From Actinoplanes sp. M2I2 (GTDB lineage: Bacteria; Actinomycetota; Actinomycetes; Mycobacteriales; Micromonosporaceae), in NCBI RefSeq assembly GCF_023544445.1, contig NZ_JALPVJ010000024.1, positions 1 through 64,000 on the forward strand: 64,000 nucleotides of DNA. Reading direction: 5' to 3'. Below, piece by piece: positions 1 through 8,469 of this stretch. A program made the translations under genes and the position numbers. The notes under the pieces were generated by a model. The model had not been told where the DNA came from, did not search any database, and saw only the letters and a program-made list of their open reading frames with translations. Numbering within the stretch: position 1 is the stretch's first letter; every line of letters begins with the position of its first letter.

Positions 1-1
1 C

Positions 2-109
2 ACCAAAGAAGGCCTCTCCAAAAAAGAGATCATCCGCTGCCTCAAACGATATGTCGCCCGCGAGCTCTACCAGCTCATCACCGCCAACGACCCACAACCA
101 ACCCCTTGA
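2..109 (+). mobile_element. IS110-family transposase, 3' end only (cut by window start)
   Basis: The first 36 codons form an open frame ending in TGA at 107-109. The peptide has the basic, Lys/Arg-rich ending seen at the C-terminus of IS110/IS116/IS902 transposases, including the stretch KKEIIRCLKRYVARELY, which follows the helix-hairpin-helix domain in that family. IS110 elements lack long terminal inverted repeats, so the element end cannot be fixed here; it probably lies within a few tens of bases after the stop. The rest of the gene is outside the window, so it is unknown whether it is intact. Family assignment rests on the C-terminal motif alone. Confidence 0.7.
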
Positions 110-166
110 CATCCATAGGAGCATCCCAGGGACGTGAGGGGGACGCTACATCGATGTCAAGCGGGC

Positions 167-219
167 GGCGCCGTTCTGTCCACAGGCGGTCAGAGGGGCG
201 CCGCTCTGTCCACAGGCGG
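167..219. repeat. 23-bp direct repeat containing CTGTCCACA
   Basis: Two copies, 167-189 and 197-219, differ at one base and are 30 bp apart. Each contains CTGTCCACA, one base away from the actinobacterial DnaA box TTGTCCACA. Two such sites alone do not make an origin; see the findings. Confidence 0.7.
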
Positions 220-348
220 GTGGACCTCGGGGCCGGCGCCGCCCACAGGGGCCCGATCCGCCGCCGATCGCTGGCGACAGCGAGTGCCCGGCCATCTGTG
301 GAGAGGAGCCGGCCGCACCGTGACCAACGTGTCCGGCCGAACGCCGCT

Positions 349-386
349 GTCAGGGGCGGCCCTCAGGTATGAGAACGGCCCCTGAC
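349..386 (-). terminator. Hairpin after the MFS gene
   Basis: GTCAGGGGC at 349-357 pairs exactly with GCCCCTGAC at 378-386, with a 20-base loop. It lies 37 bases beyond the stop of the minus-strand MFS gene. No T-run follows, which is usual for high-GC terminators. Confidence 0.45.
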
Positions 387-422
387 GGAGAGGCGATGCC
401 ACCGCGACCGGCGGCGAGTAGC

Positions 423-1703
423 TCAGGAGCGTGCGACCCGTTCGTGCCGCAGCTCGGCGTCGATCGCGTCCGGGGCGCCGCCGAACTCGTCGGCCACCTC
501 GCCCTCCACCGCCGGCTCGGCCGTGTCCAGCCGCTTGTCGGCGTCGGCGAGCATGCGGTGGCCGGTCGACAGCACCAGCACCCCGAGCAGCACGGCGACC
601 GCGCCGGCCACGAAGGGGACGTGGATGTTCCAGTGGTCGACCATCTTGCCGGCCACGAACGGGGCCAGGCCGCCGCCGATGAAGCGGACGAAACCGTACG
701 TGGCCGAGGCGATCGGCCGCTCGACGGGGGACACGAGCATGACCGCCTGGGTGGTCAGCGTGTTGTTGATGCCGACCATGATGCCGGAGAGGATCACGCA
801 GACGATCAAGGCCCAGCGGACGTCGGTGAACAGCCCGATCAGCAGTAGGAGCACGGCGAAGGAGCCCAGCGCCCCGTACAGCGACGGCGCGGTGCCGAAG
901 CGGGCCTGCAGGCGGGGCGCGCCGACGATCGAGAAGACGGCGACGAGCATGCCCCAGCCGAAGAACACGAAGCCGAGCTGGATGGCCGAGAGTTCCATGG
1001 GGTACGGCGCGTAGCCGAGCATCGTGAAGAAGCCCCAGTTGTAGAACAGGGCGGCCACGCACATGGTCAGCAGGGAGCGGTGCCGCAGGGCCAGCAGCGG
1101 CTCGCTCAGGGAGATCTTGCGCGGCGGCGGGGGAGTCTTGTCGAGCAGTGTCACCGTGGCGATCAGCGCCACGGCCATCAGGGCGGCGACGCCGAAGAAC
1201 GGGCCGCGCCAGCTGATGTCGCCGAGCAGGCCGCCGATGAGCGGGCCGGCGGCGATGCCGAGGCCGAGGGCCGCCTCGTAGAGGACGATCGCGCCGGCGA
1301 AGCCGCCGGAGGCGGAGGCGACGATGACCGCCAGCGACGTGGCGATGAACATGGCGTTGCCCAGGCCCCAGCCGGCGCGGAAGCCGACGATGCCGCCGAT
1401 CGAGCCGGACAGGCCGGCCAGCGCGGAGAAGACGACGATCACGGCGAGGCCGGTGATCAGGGTGCGCTTGGGTCCGATGCGGCTGGACACCCAGTTGACG
1501 CCGAGCATGGCGATCGCGGTGACCACCAGGTAGCTGGTGAACAGCAGGCTGACCTGGCTCGGACTGGCGTGCAGCTGTGCGGACAGCGCCGGCAGGATCG
1601 GGTCGACCAGGCCGATGCCCATGAAGCTGACGACACAGGCGAACGCGACCGCGAAGACCGCTTTCGGTTGTTTGAACAGGCTGGCGCCTGGCGCAGCGCT
1701 CAC
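423..1703 (-). CDS. MFS transporter, probable drug or metabolite exporter
   Basis: The 426-residue product has about twelve hydrophobic segments and the ordinary length of a 12-TM major facilitator. The first helix carries FMGIGLVDPILPAL, typical of the drug:H+ antiporter group, and the loop after TM2 has SRIGPKRTLITG, matching the conserved MFS loop (G-x-x-x-D/G-R/K). It would exchange protons for a small organic compound across the plasma membrane; the substrate cannot be read from sequence. It is divergent from the O-methyltransferase at 1793, with an 89-bp shared promoter region holding a palindrome. The start at 1703 begins just before TM1, so longer starts are unlikely. Confidence 0.85.
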   Translation of the reverse strand: MSAAPGASLFKQPKAVFAVAFACVVSFMGIGLVDPILPALSAQLHASPSQVSLLFTSYLVVTAIAMLGVNWVSSRIGPKRTLITGLAVIVVFSALAGLSGSIGGIVGFRAGWGLGNAMFIATSLAVIVASASGGFAGAIVLYEAALGLGIAAGPLIGGLLGDISWRGPFFGVAALMAVALIATVTLLDKTPPPPRKISLSEPLLALRHRSLLTMCVAALFYNWGFFTMLGYAPYPMELSAIQLGFVFFGWGMLVAVFSIVGAPRLQARFGTAPSLYGALGSFAVLLLLIGLFTDVRWALIVCVILSGIMVGINNTLTTQAVMLVSPVERPIASATYGFVRFIGGGLAPFVAGKMVDHWNIHVPFVAGAVAVLLGVLVLSTGHRMLADADKRLDTAEPAVEGEVADEFGGAPDAIDAELRHERVARS

Positions 1704-1735
1704 TGCGGACCTCCGTACGTCGATAGTCGCCCTGA

Positions 1736-1765
1736 ATCATAAGTGCCTTATGCATACAGCCGCAA
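1736..1765 (-). promoter_or_regulatory. MFS promoter with overlapping palindrome CATAAG-TGC-CTTATG
   Basis: On the minus strand TTGCGG (1760-1765) and TATGAT (1736-1741) are 18 bp apart, giving a housekeeping-type promoter 33 bases upstream of the MFS start. The exact palindrome CATAAGTGCCTTATG (1738-1752) covers part of the -10 box, where a bound repressor would block transcription. No regulator gene is adjacent, so the binding protein is unknown. Confidence 0.5.
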
Positions 1766-1792
1766 AGGGGTGAGACGTACGAGACTGACCGG

Positions 1793-2440
1793 ATGAGCGA
1801 CATCATCGACCCGGCCATCGGCGACTACCTGCTGGCGCACTGCACCCCCGCCGACCAGGTGCTGCGCGACCTCGCGGCCGAGACCCGGGACGCCTTCCCC
1901 GACGAGTCCGGCATGCAGATCTCGCACGACGAGGGCGAGCTGCTGACCATGCTGGTCCGGCTCACCGGCGCCCGGTACGCGGTGGAGATCGGGGTGTTCA
2001 CCGGCTACTCCTCGATCTGCATCGCCCGCGGCCTGCCCCCGGACGGCCGGCTGCTGGCCTGCGACGTCTCCGAGCGGTTCACCGACGTGGCCCGCCGCTA
2101 CTGGGCGCGGGCTTCGGTCGACCAGGTGATCGAGCTCAACCTCGGGCCGGCGATCGAGACGGTCCGGGCCCTGAGCCGCGAGCCGATCGTCGACTTCGCC
2201 TTCGTCGACGCGGACAAGACCGGCTACCCGGGCTACTACGAGGAGCTGGTGCCACGGCTGCGGCCGGGCGGGCTGATGGTGCTCGACAACGTCCTGCGCG
2301 GCGGCCGGGTGCTCGACCCCGCGAACGAGCCGGACGTGGTGGTGCGCGACCTCAACGACCGGATCGTGGCCGACGAGCGCGTCGAGTCGGTCATGCTCCC
2401 CGTACGGGACGGGGTGACGCTGGTCCGCAAGCGCGGATAG
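1793..2440 (+). CDS. SAM-dependent O-methyltransferase (CCoAOMT/COMT-like class)
   Basis: The 215-residue product matches the Methyltransf_3 family in length and layout. The SAM-binding motif I is VEIGVFTGYSS (about residues 63-73), followed by an acidic strand end LLACDVS and the metal-binding region FAFVDADKTGYPGYYE, where Asp residues bind the divalent metal in this family. The later VLDNVLRGG motif is also typical. It would transfer a methyl group from SAM to a catechol-type hydroxyl; the acceptor is unknown. It is divergent from the MFS exporter, so the two may handle the same small molecule, but that is only inference from position. Confidence 0.88.
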   Translation: MSDIIDPAIGDYLLAHCTPADQVLRDLAAETRDAFPDESGMQISHDEGELLTMLVRLTGARYAVEIGVFTGYSSICIARGLPPDGRLLACDVSERFTDVARRYWARASVDQVIELNLGPAIETVRALSREPIVDFAFVDADKTGYPGYYEELVPRLRPGGLMVLDNVLRGGRVLDPANEPDVVVRDLNDRIVADERVESVMLPVRDGVTLVRKRG

Positions 2441-2481
2441 CAACCGGACCGCACCCGGGAGCGGCCCCGATTCTCACCGGC

Positions 2482-3960
2482 GTGGCGTTGTCTGGACGGA
2501 TGCCGAAGGCCTTCGCGATCACTGCTGCCCTGGCCGTCGTTCTCTATCAGTTCGTGCCCGACGACCCGTGGTGGGTGGCGGGCTGGCAGATGGCCATCGG
2601 CTACGCCGCGGTCGGGGCGGTCCTGGTCGGCGCCCGGCGGTTGCCCCGCGGGGAGCGGCTGCCCTTCCGGCTGTTCGCGGCCGGGCTCGGCGCGAACGTC
2701 ACCGGCATCGGCGTGGCCGTGTTCTGCGACGAGGTGCTGCACCTGGTCGACCTGCCGACCCCGGCCGATCCGCTGTTCCTGCTGCTCTACCCGTTCTGCG
2801 CGGCCGGCATCGCGGTGCTCATCCGGCGGCGCGAGACCGGCCGGGACTGGACAGCGATGGTCGACGCGACCACGATCACGACCGGTTTCGGGCTGCTGGC
2901 CTGGGTGTACGTGATCGCGCCGTCGGCCGGCGGCGGCCAGATCACCATGCTGGGCGAGGCCACCCAGGCCGCGTACCCGATCGGCGACCTGGTCATGATC
3001 GCCATGATGGCCCGGCTCCTGCGCGGTGGCGGCCGGCGCGGCGCGGCGTTCTGGTGGGTGACCGCCTCGCTGGCCACGTTCCTGCTGGGCGACGTCGCCT
3101 GGGTCGTGATCGGCCACCTGATCGACCTGGGCTTCGCGATCGAGGACCTCGCGTGGTTCAACCGGGCCGTCGAGTCGATCTTCCTGGTGGCGTTCGCGCT
3201 GTTCGGCGTCGGGGCGCTGCACCACGACGCGCGCACGCTGGGGGCGCCGGCCGGACCGGCCGTCGCGCGCCTCGGCCGCGTACACCTGGCCCTTCTGACC
3301 CTGGCGTCGCTGGTCGCGCCCGCGGTGCTCGCGGTGCAGCTGGCTCAGGGCGCCGTCACCGACGGTTTCGCCATCGTGATCGCCTCGGTGGCGCTGTTCT
3401 CGCTGGTGGTGGCCCGGATGGCCCAGTTGCTGCGGCAGGTCGAGCAGCAGGCGCAGCAGGTCCGGGAGCTGGCCCGGCGCGACGAGCTGACCGGGCTGCC
3501 CAACCGGCGGGCCTGGAACGACGAGCTGCCCCGGGCCCTGGAGCACGCCCGCCGCGACGGACGGCCGGTCAGCGTGGCGGTGCTCGACCTCGACCGGTTC
3601 AAGCTGTTCAACGACACCTACGGCCACCCGGCCGGGGACCGGCTGCTGCACTCGTCGGCCGCGGCCTGGTCGGCCTGCCTGCGCGCGGCCGACACGCTGG
3701 CCCGCTACGGCGGCGAGGAGTTCGTCGTGCTGCTGCCCGACGCGACCGAGGCCCAGGCGCGTGAGGTCGTCGAACGGGCGCTGGCCGGCACACCGCTGGG
3801 GCAGACGTTCTCGGCCGGCGTGGCGCGCTGGGACGGCAACGAGACGTCGGACGAGCTGATCGAGCGGGCCGACACCGCGCTCTACGAGGCCAAGGCGGCC
3901 GGGCGCAATCAGATCAGGGAGGCGGCGAACCGGCCCGCCGCGGCCGCCGCCATGAAGTAG
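2482..3960 (+). CDS. Membrane-anchored diguanylate cyclase (GGDEF)
   Basis: The 492-residue product has about ten hydrophobic segments over residues 7-320, then a C-terminal GGDEF domain. That domain begins with DELTGLPNRRAW (from about 334) and has the active-site loop GGEEF near 410-414, so it should make cyclic di-GMP from two GTP. The inhibitory I-site RAAD sits five residues before GGEEF, which points to product feedback control. There is no EAL domain. The N-terminal membrane part is probably the sensor; its signal is unknown. The GTG start at 2482 is chosen; ATG at 2500 is possible. The 3' end overlaps the convergent DUF3866 gene by 52 bp. Confidence 0.9.
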   Translation: MALSGRMPKAFAITAALAVVLYQFVPDDPWWVAGWQMAIGYAAVGAVLVGARRLPRGERLPFRLFAAGLGANVTGIGVAVFCDEVLHLVDLPTPADPLFLLLYPFCAAGIAVLIRRRETGRDWTAMVDATTITTGFGLLAWVYVIAPSAGGGQITMLGEATQAAYPIGDLVMIAMMARLLRGGGRRGAAFWWVTASLATFLLGDVAWVVIGHLIDLGFAIEDLAWFNRAVESIFLVAFALFGVGALHHDARTLGAPAGPAVARLGRVHLALLTLASLVAPAVLAVQLAQGAVTDGFAIVIASVALFSLVVARMAQLLRQVEQQAQQVRELARRDELTGLPNRRAWNDELPRALEHARRDGRPVSVAVLDLDRFKLFNDTYGHPAGDRLLHSSAAAWSACLRAADTLARYGGEEFVVLLPDATEAQAREVVERALAGTPLGQTFSAGVARWDGNETSDELIERADTALYEAKAAGRNQIREAANRPAAAAAMK

Positions 3961-4988
3961 GCGTGGTCCTGGTCGAGCTTGCGGCCCATCGTCGACAGGG
4001 GCACCGGGCTGGCCCGCAGCGCCTCGTCGAGCCCGTCGACCGGCACCCGGGGCAGGCGGTGCCTCGCCGCCAGCGGCGCCAGCGCCGCGTCGATCTCGGC
4101 GGCCAGGCCCGGCTCGAGGCCGTCGGGCACCGGCAGGTCGGCGGTCAGCAGCGCCACCTTCCCGTACGCGGTGAGGCTGTGGTGCGACACGCCCCGGTGC
4201 CGCGGCCGTCCGTCGCCGGTCGAGAGGCGCAGCGACCCGACCGGCCGCCCGCCGAGCGTGCCGATGGCGTTGATCGCCTCACCCAGCGCGACGCCGGAAA
4301 ACCCCCACGTTGTGCCCGTGCCCAGATTGCCCGGCCCCTGCGCGACGACCGTGACGTCGGCCCGCAGCACGTGGCGGGCGGCGAGGAGCCCGGTGTGCAC
4401 GGTGCTCGCCTCGAGGTCGCCACCGAACGCCTGCCCGGTCGTGATCGTGCCGGCCAGCTGGTCGCGCAGCCCGTCGAGGGTGCGCGAGAACCACGCCGGG
4501 AGAGCCCCGCCGTCGGTCATCACATACGCGATCCGGGCCCCGGGCCGGTCGAGGCGGACGGCGGCGACGACGGCCGGGAGCGCGGAGTGCAGGTCGGCCG
4601 TGACCACCGGCATGCCCTCGAGCGACGTGGCCGCGGCCATGACCTCGCGGTGCGGGGAGGCTTCCTCGTCGACCCCGAGCCGGATGGCCTGCAGCGGCGT
4701 GTAGCGGGCCTTGACCAGGTGACCGGCGTCGCGATCGGTGCCGGCGTCGGGCGGATCGGCCGGCAACCGGTCGGGCAGCGCGACGACCAGCGCGTACCCG
4801 CCGGTGCCGAGGCCCATGACCAGGGCGCCGACGTTGAGCAGCACCCGGTCGCCCGGCCGGGGCTCGCCGACCAGCTCCGGATAGGCCAGCGCGCGCACCG
4901 GGCCGTCGTCGGTCGTGACCTCGAGCTCGGCCGCGCCGTGCCACCGCCGCCGCACCGCCTGGACCGTCCCCGATCGCCACCGCACCAT
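3909..4988 (-). CDS. DUF3866 family protein
   Basis: The 359-residue product opens with a small beta-rich segment (MVRWRSGTVQAV, then RPGDRVLLNVGALVMGLGTGGYALV) and continues with an alternating alpha/beta region, the pattern of the DUF3866 family of Actinobacteria and Firmicutes. No membrane segment or signal peptide is seen and no catalytic motif can be named. The gene starts 10 bp after the stop of the CDF transporter, so the two are probably cotranscribed. Its last 52 bp overlap, tail to tail, with the diguanylate cyclase gene. Function is unknown. Confidence 0.8.
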   Translation of the reverse strand: MVRWRSGTVQAVRRRWHGAAELEVTTDDGPVRALAYPELVGEPRPGDRVLLNVGALVMGLGTGGYALVVALPDRLPADPPDAGTDRDAGHLVKARYTPLQAIRLGVDEEASPHREVMAAATSLEGMPVVTADLHSALPAVVAAVRLDRPGARIAYVMTDGGALPAWFSRTLDGLRDQLAGTITTGQAFGGDLEASTVHTGLLAARHVLRADVTVVAQGPGNLGTGTTWGFSGVALGEAINAIGTLGGRPVGSLRLSTGDGRPRHRGVSHHSLTAYGKVALLTADLPVPDGLEPGLAAEIDAALAPLAARHRLPRVPVDGLDEALRASPVPLSTMGRKLDQDHAYFMAAAAAGRFAASLI

Positions 4989-4998
4989 GGCCGGAACC

Positions 4999-6042
4999 CT
5001 ATTCGACCCCGCCGTCGACGTGGTTGCGGCCCGCCGAGCCCCGGGTCGGGTCGAGGAACACGTAGCGGATCTGCGGGTAGCGGGCCCGCAGGCGGCGCTC
5101 GGCCTCGTCGCTGGCCGCCTCGATGGCGCCGCCGTTGACGTCGTTCCGGAAGTCGACCTTGGCGGCGACCAGGATCTCGTCCGGGCCGAGCTGCATGGTC
5201 AGCAGCGTCGGCACGGACACCACGGCCGGGATCGAGGCCAGGTCGGCGGAGATCTCGTTGTGCATCCGGCGCGGCACGGCCCGGCCGACCAGCAGGGAGG
5301 CGTTGGCCCGAGCCAGGGTCACGGCGACCAGCAACAGCAGCAGGCCGATCAGGATGGAGGCGATGCCGTCCCACATCCCGTTCCCGGTGACCTCGGTCAG
5401 GGCCAGCCCGCCGGCCGCGACGATCAGGCCGATCAGCGCGGCCGAGTCCTCGAAGTAGACCGCCTTGACCGTGGTGTCGGAGGTCAGCCGCAGGAACCGG
5501 AACGGCGAGACGCCCCAGCGCCGGGACTCGCCGGCGACCTGGCGGCGGGCGCGCAGGAACGAGGTGCCCTCGGCGACGAACGAGAGCGCCAGCACCAGGT
5601 ACGACCAGAGGTACTCGCCGGTGTGCTCGCCGTCGACGATCGTCTCGACGCCGTGGTAGATCGAGAAGCCGGCGCCGGCCACGAAGGTGAACACCGCAGC
5701 GATGAACGCCCAGACGAAGCTCTCCTTGCCGTACCCGAACGGGTGCTCTTCGTCAGCCGGGCGGGCGCCGCGGCGCAGCGCGACGAAGAGGAAAACCTCG
5801 GTGATGGTGTCGGCCAGCGAGTGGGCCGACTCGGACACCATGGCGGCCGATCCCGACACCAGACCGGCGAGGAGCTTGGCCACGGCGATGGCCAGGTTGG
5901 CCAGGCCGGCGATGACGACCGTGCCCACACTCTCGTTCTCCGGCTCTTCGGACCCTTCGGGCGAATCGCTCGGGCTCAGCGGCAGCGCAGCGGCCAGACC
6001 GACCGGGAGCTGCTCTTCAGGGGTCTCTGCGGTGCTCACCAT
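4999..6042 (-). CDS. Cation diffusion facilitator (CDF) metal transporter
   Basis: The 347-residue product has a hydrophilic N-terminal stretch of about 38 residues, six membrane segments and a cytoplasmic C-terminal domain. TM2 carries SESAHSLADT, whose His and Asp form half of the metal site in CDF exporters, and TM5 carries FEDSAALIGL with the second Asp. The loop EEHPFGYGKES is the conserved H-P-F-G-Y-G-K signature. It would export a divalent metal (Zn, Mn, Co or Fe) in exchange for protons; selectivity cannot be set from sequence. It leads a probable two-gene operon with the DUF3866 gene and is divergent from pafB. Confidence 0.9.
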   Translation of the reverse strand: MVSTAETPEEQLPVGLAAALPLSPSDSPEGSEEPENESVGTVVIAGLANLAIAVAKLLAGLVSGSAAMVSESAHSLADTITEVFLFVALRRGARPADEEHPFGYGKESFVWAFIAAVFTFVAGAGFSIYHGVETIVDGEHTGEYLWSYLVLALSFVAEGTSFLRARRQVAGESRRWGVSPFRFLRLTSDTTVKAVYFEDSAALIGLIVAAGGLALTEVTGNGMWDGIASILIGLLLLLVAVTLARANASLLVGRAVPRRMHNEISADLASIPAVVSVPTLLTMQLGPDEILVAAKVDFRNDVNGGAIEAASDEAERRLRARYPQIRYVFLDPTRGSAGRNHVDGGVE

Positions 6043-6117
6043 GGCCTATCTTTCCGCGGTTCGCCCGCCGGAAACCGCCCGCGGCTGGCGTGTACGTCAC
6101 GTCGGCGTCCACCCTGC

Positions 6118-6134
6118 TAGCGTTGCCAACCGTG
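6118..6134 (+). promoter_or_regulatory. pafB -10 box, leaderless start
   Basis: TAGCGT at 6118-6123 is followed by eight bases and the GTG at 6132. This spacing places the transcript start at or next to the start codon, so the mRNA is probably leaderless. There is no ribosome site before this GTG. Confidence 0.5.
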
Positions 6135-7112
6135 TCGCGCACCCGCACTGAGCGCCTGGTGAACCTGGTGATCTGCCTCCTGTCGACGCGTCGGTTCCTG
6201 ACCGCCGCGCAGATCGCCGCGACGGTGCCGGGCTACGAGCACGACCCCGAGGACCCACGCGACCACGAGGCCTTCCAGCGCAAGTTCGAACGCGACAAGG
6301 CCGAGCTGCGCGAGCTCGGCGTTCCGCTCGAGACCGGTACGGCCAGCGTCTTCGACCAGGAGCCGGGCTACCGCATCGCGCACCGGGAGTACGCGCTGCC
6401 CGACATTCTGCTCGAGCCCGACGAGGCCGCCGCGGTGGGCATCGCGGCCCGCCTCTGGCAGCACGCCGGCCTGGCCGCCGCGGCGTCGTCCGGCCTGGCC
6501 AAGCTGCGCGCGGCCGGGGTCGAGGTCGACCCGCAGGCCACCCTCGGGGTCGAGCCGGTGGTCACCGTCGACCCGGCGTTCGGCCCGCTGACCAGCGCGG
6601 CCCGCGACCGGCGGGCGGTCACGTTCAGCTACCGGGTGCCCGAGGTCGACGACCCGGCCACCCGCCGCCTCGAGCCGTGGGGCGTGGTCTGCTGGCAGGG
6701 GCGGTGGTACGTGGTCGGTCACGACCGCGACCGGGCCGCCACCCGCTGCTTCCGTCTGTCGCGGATCGTCGGCGCGGTCAAGCCGCTGGGCCGGCCGGGC
6801 GCGTTCACCCCGCCCCAGAACGAGGACCTGATCAGCCACGTCGCCCAGTGGTCGGGGCCGGTGCCGCACACCGGCCGCGCCACCGTGACCGCGCGGCCCG
6901 GCCGGGCCGCCGGGTTGCGGCGCTGGGCCACCGACTCGGTGCCGGGGCCGGACGGCGACCGGCTGACCATCCCGTACTCGGACGCCGAGCGCCTGGCCGC
7001 CACGATCGTCGGCTACGGGCCCGACGTGCGCGCCGACGGCCCGCCCGAGGTCCGCGAGGCCGTCATCCAGCTGCTCAAGGAGGTCGTGGCCCGGCACGAG
7101 GTGGCGGCATGA
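6132..7112 (+). CDS. pafB: PafB, WYL-domain transcription regulator
   Basis: The 326-residue product begins MSRTRTERLVNLVICLLSTRR, the usual start of PafB, and has an N-terminal winged helix (residues 5-70) and a WYL domain (about 140-215, with the FSYR... WGVVCWQGRWYVVGHDRDR region). PafB forms a complex with PafC that activates DNA-damage genes independently of LexA/RecA in mycobacteria. The start at GTG 6132 is preferred over the in-frame codon at 6090 because it matches the family N-terminus and a -10 box lies just upstream. Its stop overlaps the pafC start by four bases. The ligase gene pafA, next door in mycobacteria, is not here. Confidence 0.9.
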   Translation: MSRTRTERLVNLVICLLSTRRFLTAAQIAATVPGYEHDPEDPRDHEAFQRKFERDKAELRELGVPLETGTASVFDQEPGYRIAHREYALPDILLEPDEAAAVGIAARLWQHAGLAAAASSGLAKLRAAGVEVDPQATLGVEPVVTVDPAFGPLTSAARDRRAVTFSYRVPEVDDPATRRLEPWGVVCWQGRWYVVGHDRDRAATRCFRLSRIVGAVKPLGRPGAFTPPQNEDLISHVAQWSGPVPHTGRATVTARPGRAAGLRRWATDSVPGPDGDRLTIPYSDAERLAATIVGYGPDVRADGPPEVREAVIQLLKEVVARHEVAA

Positions 7113-8071
7113 CCGGCCCCCGGCAGAGCGCCGACCGGCTCGGCCGGCTGCTCCTGCTCGTCCCGTACCTGCTGGCCCGGCCCGGGATCCTGGTCGCCGA
7201 GGCGGCGGCCGACCTGGGGGTCAGCGAGCGGCAGCTGCGCGAGGACCTGGAGCTGCTCTGGGTGTGCGGCCTGCCCGGCTACGGCCCGGGCGACCTGATC
7301 GACATGGCGCTGGACGGCGACCGGGTGACGATCAGCCACGACGCCGGCATCGACCGGCCGCTGCGCCTCACCCAGGACGAGGCCCTGGCGCTCGTGGTGG
7401 CGCTGCGGATGCTGGCCGAGACCCCGGGCACCGGCCACCGCGACGTGATCGAACGCGCCCTGGCCAAGATCGAGAGTGCGGCCGGCGACCTGGCCGACGC
7501 GCCGGTCGCCGTGCGGCTGCCGGCCAACAGCAAGCGCGTCGACAAGGTGCGGTCCGCGGTCGAGAGCGGGCACGCGCTGCGGATGACCTACTACACGGCG
7601 GCCCGCGACGAGACGACCGAACGCGTCGTCGACCCGATGCGGGTGCTGATGGTCGGCGGCAAGGCGTACCTGGAGGCGTGGTGCCGCCGGGCCGAGGGGA
7701 CCCGGCTGTTCCGCATCGACCGCATCGACGACTTCACCGAGCTCGACGAGCCGTCCCGCCCGCCCGCCGACGCCGTCCCGCACGACGTCAGCGACGGCGT
7801 CTTCCGCCCGACCCCCGACCTGCAGCTGGTCACGTTGCGGGTGGGCCGGGGCAGCCGGTGGATCACCGAGTACTACCCGGTCGAGGAGGTGCGCCGCAGC
7901 GGGGGCGAGGAGTGGGTCGTGACCATGCGGGTCACCGACCTGGGCTGGGCGCAGCGGCTGCTGCTCGGCCTCGGGCCCGACGTCACCGTGGTCGGCCCGC
8001 CGGAGCTGCTGCGCCGGATCCACGAGCAGGCCACGGCCGCGCTCGACCAGTACAGCACCCCCGGCCGGTAG
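7109..8071 (+). CDS. pafC: PafC, WYL-domain transcription regulator
   Basis: The 320-residue product has the same layout as PafB: a winged helix (LLVPYLLARPGILVAEAAADLGVSERQLREDL) and a WYL domain (MTYYTAARDE... LEAWCRRAEGTRLFRIDRI), with a C-terminal WCX-like domain. It is the partner of PafB in the DNA-damage regulator. The ATG overlaps the pafB stop (ATGA), which couples translation and supports a fixed 1:1 ratio. The TAG stop at 8069-8071 also forms part of the -10 box of the next gene. Confidence 0.9.
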   Translation: MTGPRQSADRLGRLLLLVPYLLARPGILVAEAAADLGVSERQLREDLELLWVCGLPGYGPGDLIDMALDGDRVTISHDAGIDRPLRLTQDEALALVVALRMLAETPGTGHRDVIERALAKIESAAGDLADAPVAVRLPANSKRVDKVRSAVESGHALRMTYYTAARDETTERVVDPMRVLMVGGKAYLEAWCRRAEGTRLFRIDRIDDFTELDEPSRPPADAVPHDVSDGVFRPTPDLQLVTLRVGRGSRWITEYYPVEEVRRSGGEEWVVTMRVTDLGWAQRLLLGLGPDVTVVGPPELLRRIHEQATAALDQYSTPGR

Positions 8072-8083
8072 GGTGACCCGGTG
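8064..8083 (+). promoter_or_regulatory. Core promoter GCCGGTAGGGTGACC with leaderless GTG
   Basis: TAGGGT (8069-8074) lies six bases before the GTG at 8081. The same 15-base core, GCCGGTAGGGTGACC, occurs at 52247-52261 in front of another GTG start, at the same distance from it. Confidence 0.5.
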
Positions 8084-8332
8084 CTGATGTGGATCTGGAT
8101 CGCCGTGGTCGTCGTCGCCCTGCTCATCCTCGGAGCGGCCGGGGTGCGCCTGTTCGGCCGGCTCGACGGGCTGCACCGGGCGGCCGTGCGGCTGCAGAGG
8201 CGGCAGGCCGAGGCGGCCAGGGTGCAGCAGAGTGCCCTCACGCTGCAGGAAACGGTGCTCGCGGTGCAGCAGCGGGCCGAGCTCGTGCAGGAGCACGTCG
8301 AGGCGTTGTCACCGGCGTCGAAGAAAGCCTAG
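8081..8332 (+). CDS. Small single-pass membrane protein with coiled coil
   Basis: The 83-residue product has one strong membrane helix (WIWIAVVVVALLILGAAGV, residues 4-22) and a Gln/Ala-rich amphipathic tail from about 30 to 75 that should form a coiled coil. Proteins of this kind often sit between pafC and tatA in this group of actinobacteria, but no function is known to me. The gene has its own leaderless-type promoter. Spacing to tatA is 137 bp, so it is probably a separate unit. Confidence 0.7.
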   Translation: MLMWIWIAVVVVALLILGAAGVRLFGRLDGLHRAAVRLQRRQAEAARVQQSALTLQETVLAVQQRAELVQEHVEALSPASKKA

Positions 8333-8415
8333 GCCGCGGCGTTCCTTCCCCGTTGTCCAAGGATTTGGGCGATGGTGGCGAAACCCGTGAGGGTCCGTGG
8401 GCTGCATCACCAGTT

Positions 8416-8445
8416 TTGACACGTACGATGGACCCCGCACAACTT
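8416..8445 (+). promoter_or_regulatory. Candidate tatA promoter
   Basis: TTGACA (8416-8421) is 18 bp from CAACTT (8440-8445), 24 bases before the tatA start. TACGAT at 8424-8429 is an alternative -10 box with no clear -35. A GGAG sequence precedes the ATG, so this mRNA would have a leader. Confidence 0.4.
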
Positions 8446-8469
8446 GATCCGACCGACTGGAGTTAACCC

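Larger units (their letters stand above)
110..422. other. Non-coding stretch beside the IS110 end
   Basis: No convincing gene is seen here. The stretch holds a duplicated 23-bp sequence at 167-189 and 197-219 and a hairpin at 349-386 that probably ends the MFS transcript. Short open frames here lack ribosome sites and family-like composition. Confidence 0.6.

Noticed and set aside
167..249. Origin of replication
   Set aside because: Only two near-DnaA boxes, no dnaA, dnaN or AT-rich stretch.
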